Origin: Ignavibacteriota bacterium
GTDB lineage: Bacteria > Bacteroidota > Kapaibacteriia > Palsa-1295
NCBI GenBank assembly: GCA_003151215.1
Contig: PLXB01000392.1
Coordinates: 1 to 5,126 of the forward strand
DNA: 5,126 nucleotides
Direction: 5' to 3'
Shown here: positions 1 through 5,126 of the stretch, one piece after another
How the letters are laid out: the number at the start of each line of letters is the position of its first letter
Numbering within the stretch: the stretch's first letter is position 1
Position numbers and translations under genes: made by a program
Notes under the pieces: model-generated
What the model saw: only the letters and a program-made list of their open reading frames with translations
What the model was told of the DNA's origin: nothing
Database searches by the model: none

Positions 1-6
1 AAAATA

Positions 7-1311
7 ATGAAAACTATCGTCGCATTCTTCTTCGCAGCATTATTTGCAAGTGCAAGTTTTGCTCAAACTCAGCAGAACCCACCGATTCCGCTCAATAACT
101 CGGTTTTTAACTGGGTGAAGATTGACAACGCCACAAATTCTTCTTTTGAAGCTCTTAATTGGCCTGTGCAGGATACCATTTGGGCGACAACGGGAAATCA
201 AGCCGTCCGAAGTACTGATGCAGGATTGACATGGGAAATCTTATCCGGCAGTCCGGGTGGAAGGCTATGCTTTGCAACTGGCACAAGGGGAAACTGTATC
301 GGCGGAAATCCGTCCTACCTTACCCTGGATGGGGGACAAAATTGGATTCCTTTTAGCGCTGACTCACTTACTAATGTGGCATATGCTTGTAGGGTAGGTC
401 AAACTGATACTTTAATTGCAGGTGATACACGTAGCCCTTATATCTTTCGCTCAACGAATGGAGGGAAAAAATGGTCGTCGTTTACTTGGCAAAAAATAAA
501 TTACCCTATCGTAGGTATGAGCACGATTACCTTTGCTCCCGACAATAAAACAGGATACATTTTTGGGGATATGATTCCGGGTGTCCCCAATTTTGACTCA
601 ATAGCGGCACTGTGCATAAAAACGACAGATGCTGGAAATACTTGGAAAGAAATTTATACAGGGATTAAAAGCAACATATATTCTTCCTTTGCACTTAGTC
701 CTTCAATCGTTTTAGTAGGCGGAGATCAGGGGGATATTTACAGGACCGAAGATGGAGGAAATACTTGGAAACGAATTCAAACAAACACAACACAAAATTT
801 TAGAATAGAGAGTATTGATTTTGCAGGGGCAATCGGATTATTTGTCGGTGCACAAGGTAGCGGGGCTATAATTCTTCAATCAAATGATTCTGGACGAACT
901 TGGATTAATGTGCCAAATGATTTCAAAAGTTTATATTCTATCAAATTTTCTCCTTTTCAAGAAATTCCTATCGCCGTAGCAACGGGCAGTAGTGGCATAA
1001 TCGTCAGAACAAATGGATTTAGTTCCGTTCATCAAAATCTTTCATTTCCCCTCGAAGTCCAAGTCGTACCTGAACCATTCACCACTAAGACAATTCTTTC
1101 CTATTCAATTCCGAAAGCTGCAAGTGTGGATGTGAAATTATACGATATACTGGGTAAAGAAGTTTATCATATTAGCTCCGACGGAATCCAAAATGCAGGC
1201 GCGCATAGCATCGAAATATCCGGCGAGCATTTGCCGGGCGGCGTGTATTATTTTATCCTCACAGCCGGCAGTTTTAATGGGATGGGGAAGGTGACGAAGA
1301 TAGTACCATAG
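7..1311 (+). CDS. Secreted Asp-box (BNR/Ycf48-like) beta-propeller protein with T9SS-type C-terminal sorting domain
   Basis: The 434-residue protein starts with a signal peptide (charged MKT, hydrophobic stretch to about residue 18, likely cleavage after SFA at 19). Six Asp-box-like motifs of the form S/T-x-D/N-x-G-x-x-W follow at residues 69-76, 106-113, 149-156, 206-213, 247-254 and 292-299, each presumably closing one propeller blade; RTNGF near 334 may be a decayed seventh. Residues about 355-434 form a beta-sandwich resembling the type IX secretion sorting domain: PEPF, TILSYSIP, VDVKLYDILGKEV, LPGGVYYFIL and a K-rich end. From family knowledge the product should cross the inner membrane by Sec and the outer membrane by T9SS, ending on the surface or outside the cell. 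The ligand or enzyme activity is unknown; such propellers may bind glycans or proteins. The ATG lies 6 bp from the window edge, so its promoter is not visible, but the signal peptide supports this start. The outline is firm; the specific function is not recognisable. Confidence 0.9.
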   Translation: MKTIVAFFFAALFASASFAQTQQNPPIPLNNSVFNWVKIDNATNSSFEALNWPVQDTIWATTGNQAVRSTDAGLTWEILSGSPGGRLCFATGTRGNCIGGNPSYLTLDGGQNWIPFSADSLTNVAYACRVGQTDTLIAGDTRSPYIFRSTNGGKKWSSFTWQKINYPIVGMSTITFAPDNKTGYIFGDMIPGVPNFDSIAALCIKTTDAGNTWKEIYTGIKSNIYSSFALSPSIVLVGGDQGDIYRTEDGGNTWKRIQTNTTQNFRIESIDFAGAIGLFVGAQGSGAIILQSNDSGRTWINVPNDFKSLYSIKFSPFQEIPIAVATGSSGIIVRTNGFSSVHQNLSFPLEVQVVPEPFTTKTILSYSIPKAASVDVKLYDILGKEVYHISSDGIQNAGAHSIEISGEHLPGGVYYFILTAGSFNGMGKVTKIVP

Positions 1312-1345
1312 GGAAATGAAGAATGGAGAAACGAAAACAGAGGTT

Positions 1346-1543
1346 TTAGTCCCGAAGGGACGTCCGATAATAGCCCGCGGTTTCAACCGCGGGAAAACGA
1401 ATCCCATTTTATTTGAAGTCCCGTAGGGACGACCGAACGACGATCTCCGGAATTGGTCGCCCCTACGGGACTTTGAATCTCGTTTGATTTTCTTACCCGG
1501 CATTGAAATGCCGGGCTAATATCAATCGTCCCTTCGGGACTAA
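1346..1543. repeat. 198-bp compound palindrome, REP/BIME-like element
   Basis: Two half-elements lie head to head around a single centre at 1444.5 with no net length difference. The outer arms (1346-1362 and 1527-1543) are perfect 17-bp inverted copies. The inner arms (1416-1434 and 1455-1473) match at 18 of 19 positions. Between them each half carries a hairpin: 1374-1393 (8-bp stem cccgcggt, loop ttca) and 1496-1515 (8-bp stem cccggcat, loop tgaa, which is ttca on the other strand). The outer and inner arms are themselves small palindromes (gtccc-gaa-gggac; gtccc-gta-gggac). The element begins 35 bp after the propeller gene stop and does not look coding. Its architecture resembles REP/BIME sequences mobilised by REP-associated tyrosine transposases (IS200-like Y1 family), but no such transposase is in the window, so that link is inference. 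Transcribed, it could fold into a long rod and act as an mRNA 3' end or terminator. Confidence 0.8.
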
Positions 1544-1554
1544 GATTCTTTAAA

Positions 1555-1647
1555 AGGCACCTATGTAACCCGATTTCTCAAAAAAAATATTTGGCGATAG
1601 GCACCTATGTTTTGGGCAATTCCGAAAAAAAGTTTGGATGGGCACCT
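1555..1647. promoter_or_regulatory. Three operator-like dyads at about 42-bp spacing
   Basis: The near-palindrome AGG-CA-CCT occurs at 1555-1562 and 1599-1606, both inside the longer direct repeat aggcacctatgt (1555-1566 and 1599-1610), and as GGG-CA-CCT at 1640-1647. The middle copy has the longest symmetry, ATAGG-CA-CCTAT. Dyad centres are 44 and 41 bp apart, close to four helical turns, so all three would lie on roughly the same DNA face. Between the copies sit A-tracts (1580-1587 and 1625-1631), also 45 bp apart, each followed by a TTTGG-containing segment, so this can also be read as a 2.2-copy degenerate tandem repeat. The last copy touches the candidate -35 element at 1647, which suggests sites for a repressor or activator of that promoter. 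The repeats are seen directly; the regulatory role is inferred. Confidence 0.5.
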
Positions 1648-1677
1648 TGACAAATGGCTTTAAATTTCGTATTTTTG
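1647..1677 (+). promoter_or_regulatory. Candidate Bacteroidota-type promoter
   Basis: TTGACA at 1647-1652 and TATTTTTG at 1670-1677 are separated by 17 bp. The downstream box fits the TAnnTTTG -7 consensus exactly, and the upstream box falls in the right range for the -33/-35 element. Transcription would start near 1683-1686, giving either a very short leader for the possible small ORF at 1695 or a roughly 350-nt leader for the transglycosylase gene. It is the best promoter match found in the intergenic region. Confidence 0.55.
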
Positions 1678-1694
1678 TGATTGGAATATATGGA

Positions 1695-1802
1695 ATGCAG
1701 AAAAAAGAGTTTATGGAATTTGCAGAGAGTCCGCCAAAGGCGGACTTTCTGGTTTTAAAGAAGAAAGTTGCGCGTGCGAACAGTGATGCTATTGAAAAAT
1801 AA
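1695..1802 (+). CDS. Possible 35-residue small protein, unrecognised
   Basis: An ATG-to-TAA frame of 35 codons starts about 10 nt downstream of the expected transcription start of the promoter at 1647-1677. The product begins MQKKEFMEFAESPPKADF and ends in a lysine-rich stretch (LVLKKKVARANSDAIEK). It is strongly charged, with no membrane segment or recognised motif. There is no Shine-Dalgarno sequence; the purine run after the ATG (cagaaaaaagag) is coding. The hairpin at 1728-1746 lies inside the frame and encodes SPPKAD. A frame this short can easily occur by chance, and a short structured RNA is an equally good reading, so this is tentative. Confidence 0.2.
   Translation: MQKKEFMEFAESPPKADFLVLKKKVARANSDAIEK
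1728..1746. repeat. Perfect 8-bp-stem hairpin (agtccgcc-aaa-ggcggact)
   Basis: Arms 1728-1735 and 1739-1746 pair perfectly around an AAA loop. Pairing can extend outwards through a G-T at 1727/1747 to aga/tct, giving about 12 bp. The sequence after it (ttctggtttt) is T-rich but has no clean U-tract, so it is at best a weak terminator on the + strand. It may instead be a dispersed short palindrome of the REP kind. If it does terminate or pause transcription, the promoter at 1647-1677 would yield a short RNA of roughly 60-70 nt. Confidence 0.5.
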
Positions 1803-2032
1803 AGGGGTTACAGGGGCCTCAGGCGAGTTTGAGTTCTAAACGCTTCGTTATTAATTGGGGAACGGAAAATGAAAAATAAAAATAGGGGATTGGAAGTCGT
1901 GGGATTAAGATAAGGGAATGGTTAGGTTTTTTACTGAAGTAAAGAAAGGATTGTTGTGTAAAATTATATTGTTGAATTTCAATGGGTTAACTGTGGCTCA
2001 GGAAGGTAACCATCAATACTTTACTACGGAAT
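1803..2032. other. Unassigned intergenic stretch / possible 5' leader
   Basis: I see no gene, tRNA, known riboswitch or strong hairpin here. The segment is A- and G-rich on the + strand (for example around 1860-1950) and carries only weak inverted pairs, such as ggtta at 1985-1989 with taacc at 2007-2011. It probably forms the leader of the transglycosylase transcript or remnant intergenic DNA. No strong ribosome binding site precedes the ATG at 2033; the aggaagg at about 2000-2006 is too far upstream. Confidence 0.4.
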
Positions 2033-2971
2033 ATGAGGAAAAAGATCTCATGGGTTGCATTTGGAATTGTGCTGGGCGGTTTGCTTTTTTTCCTGTTCGG
2101 AAAGCAGTTATCTGTTCCTTCATCCTGCGCAACAGTTGTTACCGATACTACAGCCGATTGGCATAACAATATCACGTCAATCACACCGCCGGGCGAAGCA
2201 TATCTCTTTGATAAAAAAATACCGCTCGAAAATTGGGAAATCAGGGAAAGATTCGAAAGAGAATTTTATTATAATTATACGAATGCCGATCAGCTACTTT
2301 TATGGTGGAAACGCCTGAAGCGTTGGGAGCCGATGATCGACTCCATGCTCGATGCTGCCGGGTTACCCCGTGATTTCAAATATTTGATGGTTGCCGAAAG
2401 CGGCGTTCGGAATGTCCAGTCTCCGGCAAAAGCAAATGGCTACTGGCAATTCATTGCTCCGACAGCCGAGCGATGGGGTTTGCGGGTTGACGATTATATT
2501 GACGAACGCCTTGATCCCATACTTTCAACTCAGGCAGCGATCCGTTACTTATCAAAACTCAAAACGCAGTTTGGCGGCGACTATCTTCTTGCTGCAGCTT
2601 CCTATAATATGAGCGAAGGGAATGTTGAAGAAGTATTGAGTTACCAGAAGCAATCCAACTTCTGGAATTTGTACGTAAATGAAGAAACAATGCGATACCC
2701 GCTTCGTATCACAGTAGTTAAGGAATTTCTTGAACACGGGATGCGCTATGGGTTTCATTTTGAAAAAACTGATCCGTACAGGATGCATTCGCTCAAGACC
2801 GTGATTCTTGAAGGACCTGTTTCCAGTATTGCCGATTGGGCTGTGAGTCAAGGATATTCTTACAAGGATGTGAAGATCTTCAATCCCCGTTTCATAGCCC
2901 GGAATATCCCCCGCGGAAGTTATGAGATCAGGTTGCCTGTTTCTGATTCGGATAGGACGACGGTGAAATAG
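2033..2971 (+). CDS. Membrane-anchored MltD-like lytic transglycosylase (GH23/SLT domain)
   Basis: The 312-residue protein would cleave the MurNAc-GlcNAc bond of peptidoglycan non-hydrolytically, leaving 1,6-anhydroMurNAc. The N-terminus (MRKK, then a hydrophobic segment at residues 7-23) looks like an uncleaved anchor or signal peptide placing the enzyme in the periplasm. The SLT core runs from about 95 to 240: the presumed catalytic Glu is E122 in VAESGVRN, the GYWQF motif at 136-140 matches the family G-L-W-Q-F region, and ASYNMSEGNV (189-198) matches the AYNxGxGxV motif, with Ser where Gly is common. Residues about 250-302 (TVILEGPVSSIADWA to NIPRGSYEIRLP) resemble the degenerate LysM-like tail of MltD relatives, but no canonical LysM repeat is present; E. 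coli MltD is longer and has two. The ATG at 2033 is chosen because the anchor follows it directly. It lies 64 bp upstream of the protease gene in the same direction, probably in one transcript. Confidence 0.9.
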   Translation: MRKKISWVAFGIVLGGLLFFLFGKQLSVPSSCATVVTDTTADWHNNITSITPPGEAYLFDKKIPLENWEIRERFEREFYYNYTNADQLLLWWKRLKRWEPMIDSMLDAAGLPRDFKYLMVAESGVRNVQSPAKANGYWQFIAPTAERWGLRVDDYIDERLDPILSTQAAIRYLSKLKTQFGGDYLLAAASYNMSEGNVEEVLSYQKQSNFWNLYVNEETMRYPLRITVVKEFLEHGMRYGFHFEKTDPYRMHSLKTVILEGPVSSIADWAVSQGYSYKDVKIFNPRFIARNIPRGSYEIRLPVSDSDRTTVK

Positions 2972-3035
2972 CCATTACCGAACTCCACTTAATATCCCTG
3001 TGTTGCTACTTATGAAGTTTGATTAGAAAGAATAT

Positions 3036-4679
3036 ATGAAATTATCGCTATACAGCCCGAAACGGCTTGCCTTTCTCGGAATGGTTTTGGTTATCACGAG
3101 CGCCTTGCTCGGAGCACGTATTGATAAAGCCTTATCGACCGATAATACGTACGAAGAACTCGGAAAATATTCGGACGTTCTGAATTTAGTACAAAAGAAC
3201 TATGTCGATAAAGTAAATATCGGAGAGTTGAATGAAGCTGCCATTATCGGATTGCTTGCCAAGCTCGATCCGCATTCGGTGTATATGCCGCCGAAAAATG
3301 TCAAACAATCTGCCGAAGAATTCGCAGGTAAATTTCAGGGCATCGGTGTTCGTTTTACCATGGCGCACGATTCCGTTTTGATCGATGAAGTGATCCAGGG
3401 CGGACCATCGGAAATGGTCGGCTTAATTGCCGGAGATAAGATCTATTCCATTGACGGAAAAAGAACTACCGGCTTTACCGAAGATTCCGTGATCAAACAT
3501 TTACGCGGACCAAAAGGGACGAAAGTATCGGTTACCATTGCCCGCTCCGGTATGCCGATGGAAAACTCCGGAAATCCGAAGCCGCTGAATTTTGAGATCA
3601 CGCGCGATGACATTCCGCTTTATAGTGTCCTTGCACATTTTATGGTCGATGATCATACAGGATATATCGAACTGAGCCGATTCATTGAAACCTCTCACGA
3701 GGAGATGATCAAAAATCTCGAAGAATTAAAGTCTCAGGGAATGGAAAAACTTATTCTCGATCTTCGCGATAATCCGGGCGGCTACCTTGAGCAGGCAGTC
3801 TCGATTGCCGATGAATTTATCGGCGGTACGAAAACGATCGTCTATACGAAAGGCAGAGTTTCTAATTTCGACGACATTGATGTTTCTCATCCGGGGCAGG
3901 CGTATGAAAAGATGCCGCTCGTTGTGCTCGTCAATAGCGGAAGCGCCAGCGCCAGCGAAATTTTCAGCGGAGCGATGCAGGATCTTGACCGCGCACCCAT
4001 TGTCGGAGCAACAACATTCGGAAAGGGGCTTGTCCAGCGTCAGTTCGCATTGCAGGATGGAAGCGCAGTACGCCTTACTGTTTCGCGTTACTACACTCCG
4101 TCAGGCCGTTCGATTCAGCGCCCGTATGAAGGTGGAAAATATAAGCATGGTATTCAGAACGATGACGCCGATGAAGAGCTTGATAATTTCTCGCATACAA
4201 AAGAAGTGGGTGCCGACGATACCACGCGGCCGAAATTCAAAACACCTTCAGGCAGAACGATCTTCGGCGGCGGAGGCATTACTCCCGATTATTTTGTGAA
4301 GGAAGATACGGTCACAAAATCAACCATTCGTCTGTTCGCCGCAAGTATTTTCTATGATTATACAAAGAATTTCATCTCCGATCATGCGCCGGAAATGAAG
4401 AAGAAATATACTGCCGATTCTTACGTAAAAGAATATAGAGTCGGGGATGATGTATTAAAAGAACTGCTTGAACATGCAAAAGACAAGAAAGTTGATTTTG
4501 ATCCGAAAGAGATAGAAGCGGATAAAGTATGGATACTCAATAGGATTCGCATGGATCTCGGAAGACAGCTTTTTGGCGATAATGTTTTCTTCAGGATTCG
4601 CCTGCAGACCGATAAGCAGTTCCAAAAAGCTTATACACTGATGAGCGAAGCGCAAAAGATGGCGCTGTCGTTTAAATAA
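3036..4679 (+). CDS. ctpA: S41 carboxyl-terminal processing protease (CtpA/Prc family)
   Basis: This 547-residue periplasmic serine protease should trim or degrade envelope proteins from the C-terminus. It has an N-terminal hydrophobic signal or anchor (residues 10-26), a short helical region (38-98) that includes the family-typical LDPHSVYMPP (77-86), a PDZ domain at about 99-185 (FQGIGVRF; GLIAGDKIYSIDG), and the S41 core at about 190-420. The catalytic set is complete: Ser305 in SGSASASEI, Lys330 in FGKG, and Gln334, at the 25- and 4-residue spacings of the family. LDLRDNPGG (241-249) and TPSGRSIQRP (354-363) are further hallmarks. About 130 residues of charged, helical extension follow GGGGITPD (411-418); long tails of this sort occur in Bacteroidota members. 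The ATG at 3036 has only a weak purine-rich upstream site (agaaag). Family members in other bacteria control peptidoglycan hydrolases, which suits the transglycosylase next door. Confidence 0.96.
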   Translation: MKLSLYSPKRLAFLGMVLVITSALLGARIDKALSTDNTYEELGKYSDVLNLVQKNYVDKVNIGELNEAAIIGLLAKLDPHSVYMPPKNVKQSAEEFAGKFQGIGVRFTMAHDSVLIDEVIQGGPSEMVGLIAGDKIYSIDGKRTTGFTEDSVIKHLRGPKGTKVSVTIARSGMPMENSGNPKPLNFEITRDDIPLYSVLAHFMVDDHTGYIELSRFIETSHEEMIKNLEELKSQGMEKLILDLRDNPGGYLEQAVSIADEFIGGTKTIVYTKGRVSNFDDIDVSHPGQAYEKMPLVVLVNSGSASASEIFSGAMQDLDRAPIVGATTFGKGLVQRQFALQDGSAVRLTVSRYYTPSGRSIQRPYEGGKYKHGIQNDDADEELDNFSHTKEVGADDTTRPKFKTPSGRTIFGGGGITPDYFVKEDTVTKSTIRLFAASIFYDYTKNFISDHAPEMKKKYTADSYVKEYRVGDDVLKELLEHAKDKKVDFDPKEIEADKVWILNRIRMDLGRQLFGDNVFFRIRLQTDKQFQKAYTLMSEAQKMALSFK

Positions 4680-4700
4680 AACACCAAATATTCGTTTTGT

Positions 4701-4726
4701 AAGGGCGACCGGTAGGTCGCCTTTTT
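4701..4726 (+). terminator. Rho-independent terminator after the protease gene
   Basis: A perfect 7-bp GC-rich stem (ggcgacc 4704-4710, ggtcgcc 4715-4721) with a GGTA loop can extend by a G-T and two A-T pairs, and is followed by TTTTT at 4722-4726. It lies 21 bp after the protease stop, in the 51-bp gap between convergent genes. On the minus strand the hairpin is followed only by cttacaaaac, so it would terminate the ABC-F gene poorly, although the stem is shared. Confidence 0.88.
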
Positions 4727-4730
4727 GACT

Positions 4731-5126
4731 TTATACCTTCTCCAACTCTTCCGAAACCTGCGACCAGGAATAGTATAATTCCTCAAGCTTCTTTTTGAGC
4801 TCAGATAATTTTTTTGCATCACCGGCAACCCTTGCAGCATCTTTATAATAATCCGGATCGAACATGGCATGTTCGATCTCCTCTTTTTTCTTTTCGACCG
4901 AAGCCATTTCATCTTCGATCTTTTTGATCTTATTTCTCAAAGGTTTTTCTTTATGGGATTTCTCATTCCGTGATTCAGCCGCCTGCCGCTTCCTATCCTT
5001 TGCATTAAGATCGTATTGCTCTTTCTTTTCGGCTTTGGATAATTTTACATCGTCTTTCTTGAAAATCTGCTTGCCTTTTATTCTGGCATGTTCGGATTCG
5101 TGAAGTTCGTCGAGATATTCTTCAAG
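4731..5126 (-). CDS. ABC-F family ATPase, C-terminal part (truncated by window edge)
   Basis: The minus-strand frame is open from the window end to TAA at 4731-4733, giving the last 131 residues of a longer protein. It begins LEEYLDELHE, resembling the end of the second ATPase domain of ABC-F proteins (the G-N/D-x-x-x-Y-L-E region). A lysine-rich linker follows (KKDDVKLSKAEKKEQYDLNA), then a coiled-coil C-terminal domain: IKKIEDEMASVEKKKEEIEH, DPDYYKD, and LSELKKKLEELYYSWSQVSEEL. The DP-D-x-Y break between two antiparallel helices is typical of the Uup/EttA-type C-terminal domain. ABC-F proteins are soluble, ribosome-associated ATPases that assist translation or protect ribosomes from antibiotics; the subtype cannot be assigned without the ATPase domains. 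The TTG at 4938-4940 is internal, not the start. Convergent with the protease gene. Confidence 0.85.
   Translation of the reverse strand, partial: LEEYLDELHESEHARIKGKQIFKKDDVKLSKAEKKEQYDLNAKDRKRQAAESRNEKSHKEKPLRNKIKKIEDEMASVEKKKEEIEHAMFDPDYYKDAARVAGDAKKLSELKKKLEELYYSWSQVSEELEKV

Noticed and set aside
1138..1503. 121-codon minus-strand ORF across the palindrome
   Set aside because: It covers the end of the propeller gene and the hairpin repeats; the Arg/Lys-rich translation is that of palindromic DNA, not a protein family.
1346..1660. CRISPR array
   Set aside because: The repeated units are inverted or diverged, there are only two or three copies, spacers are not of uniform length with identical repeats, and no cas genes are present.
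1951..1974. Second promoter close to the transglycosylase (TATTGTTG at 1967-1974)
   Set aside because: One mismatch to TAnnTTTG and no TTTG/TTGAC box at suitable spacing upstream.
1803..2032. tRNA, tmRNA or riboswitch in the gene-free leader
   Set aside because: No cloverleaf, no GGTTCGAATC-like T-arm and no recognisable aptamer core; only weak scattered pairing.
1918..2166. 82-codon + strand ORF upstream of and overlapping the transglycosylase start
   Set aside because: It overlaps the well-supported transglycosylase gene by 134 bp in another frame and shows no recognisable motif; its second half is a shadow of the signal-anchor region.
2972..3035. Separate promoter or terminator between transglycosylase and protease genes
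   Set aside because: No hairpin with a T-tract and no TAnnTTTG element at proper spacing was found in this 64-bp gap.

Overview
The window looks like chromosomal DNA from the Bacteroidota/Ignavibacteriota/Chlorobiota (FCB) group. Three things point there. The first gene encodes a secreted protein with a C-terminal domain of the type IX secretion (Por) sorting kind. The one good promoter candidate has the TAnnTTTG -7 element typical of Bacteroidota-like sigma factors. The genes also lack strong Shine-Dalgarno sequences. Genus or species cannot be told from the sequence.

Layout: (1) 7-1311 (+) is a secreted six-motif Asp-box (BNR/Ycf48-like) beta-propeller protein with a sorting tail. (2) 1312-2032 is a 721-bp region with no convincing conventional gene, but it is highly structured. 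It holds a 198-bp compound palindrome (1346-1543) resembling a REP/BIME element, three operator-like dyads at 41-44-bp spacing (1555-1647), a promoter candidate abutting the third dyad (1647-1677), a possible 35-residue ORF (1695-1802) and a strong small hairpin (1728-1746). Positions 1803-2032 show nothing recognisable. (3) 2033-2971 (+) is a membrane-anchored family 23 (MltD-like) lytic transglycosylase. (4) 3036-4679 (+) is an S41 carboxyl-terminal processing protease with a PDZ domain and an intact Ser/Lys/Gln catalytic set. (5) 4701-4726 is a rho-independent terminator. (6) 4731-5126 (-) is the C-terminal end of an ABC-F ATPase, convergent with the protease and cut by the window edge.

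The transglycosylase and the protease are co-directional, 64 bp apart with no terminator between them, and both are predicted to act in the cell envelope. They may form a peptidoglycan remodelling and quality-control pair, since C-terminal processing proteases in other Gram-negatives degrade peptidoglycan hydrolases. The genes themselves are ordinary housekeeping or envelope functions. The most unusual material is the structured intergenic region: a symmetric palindrome whose matching hairpins carry compensatory changes, followed by phased operator-like repeats leading into a promoter. No clearly new multi-gene system is visible.
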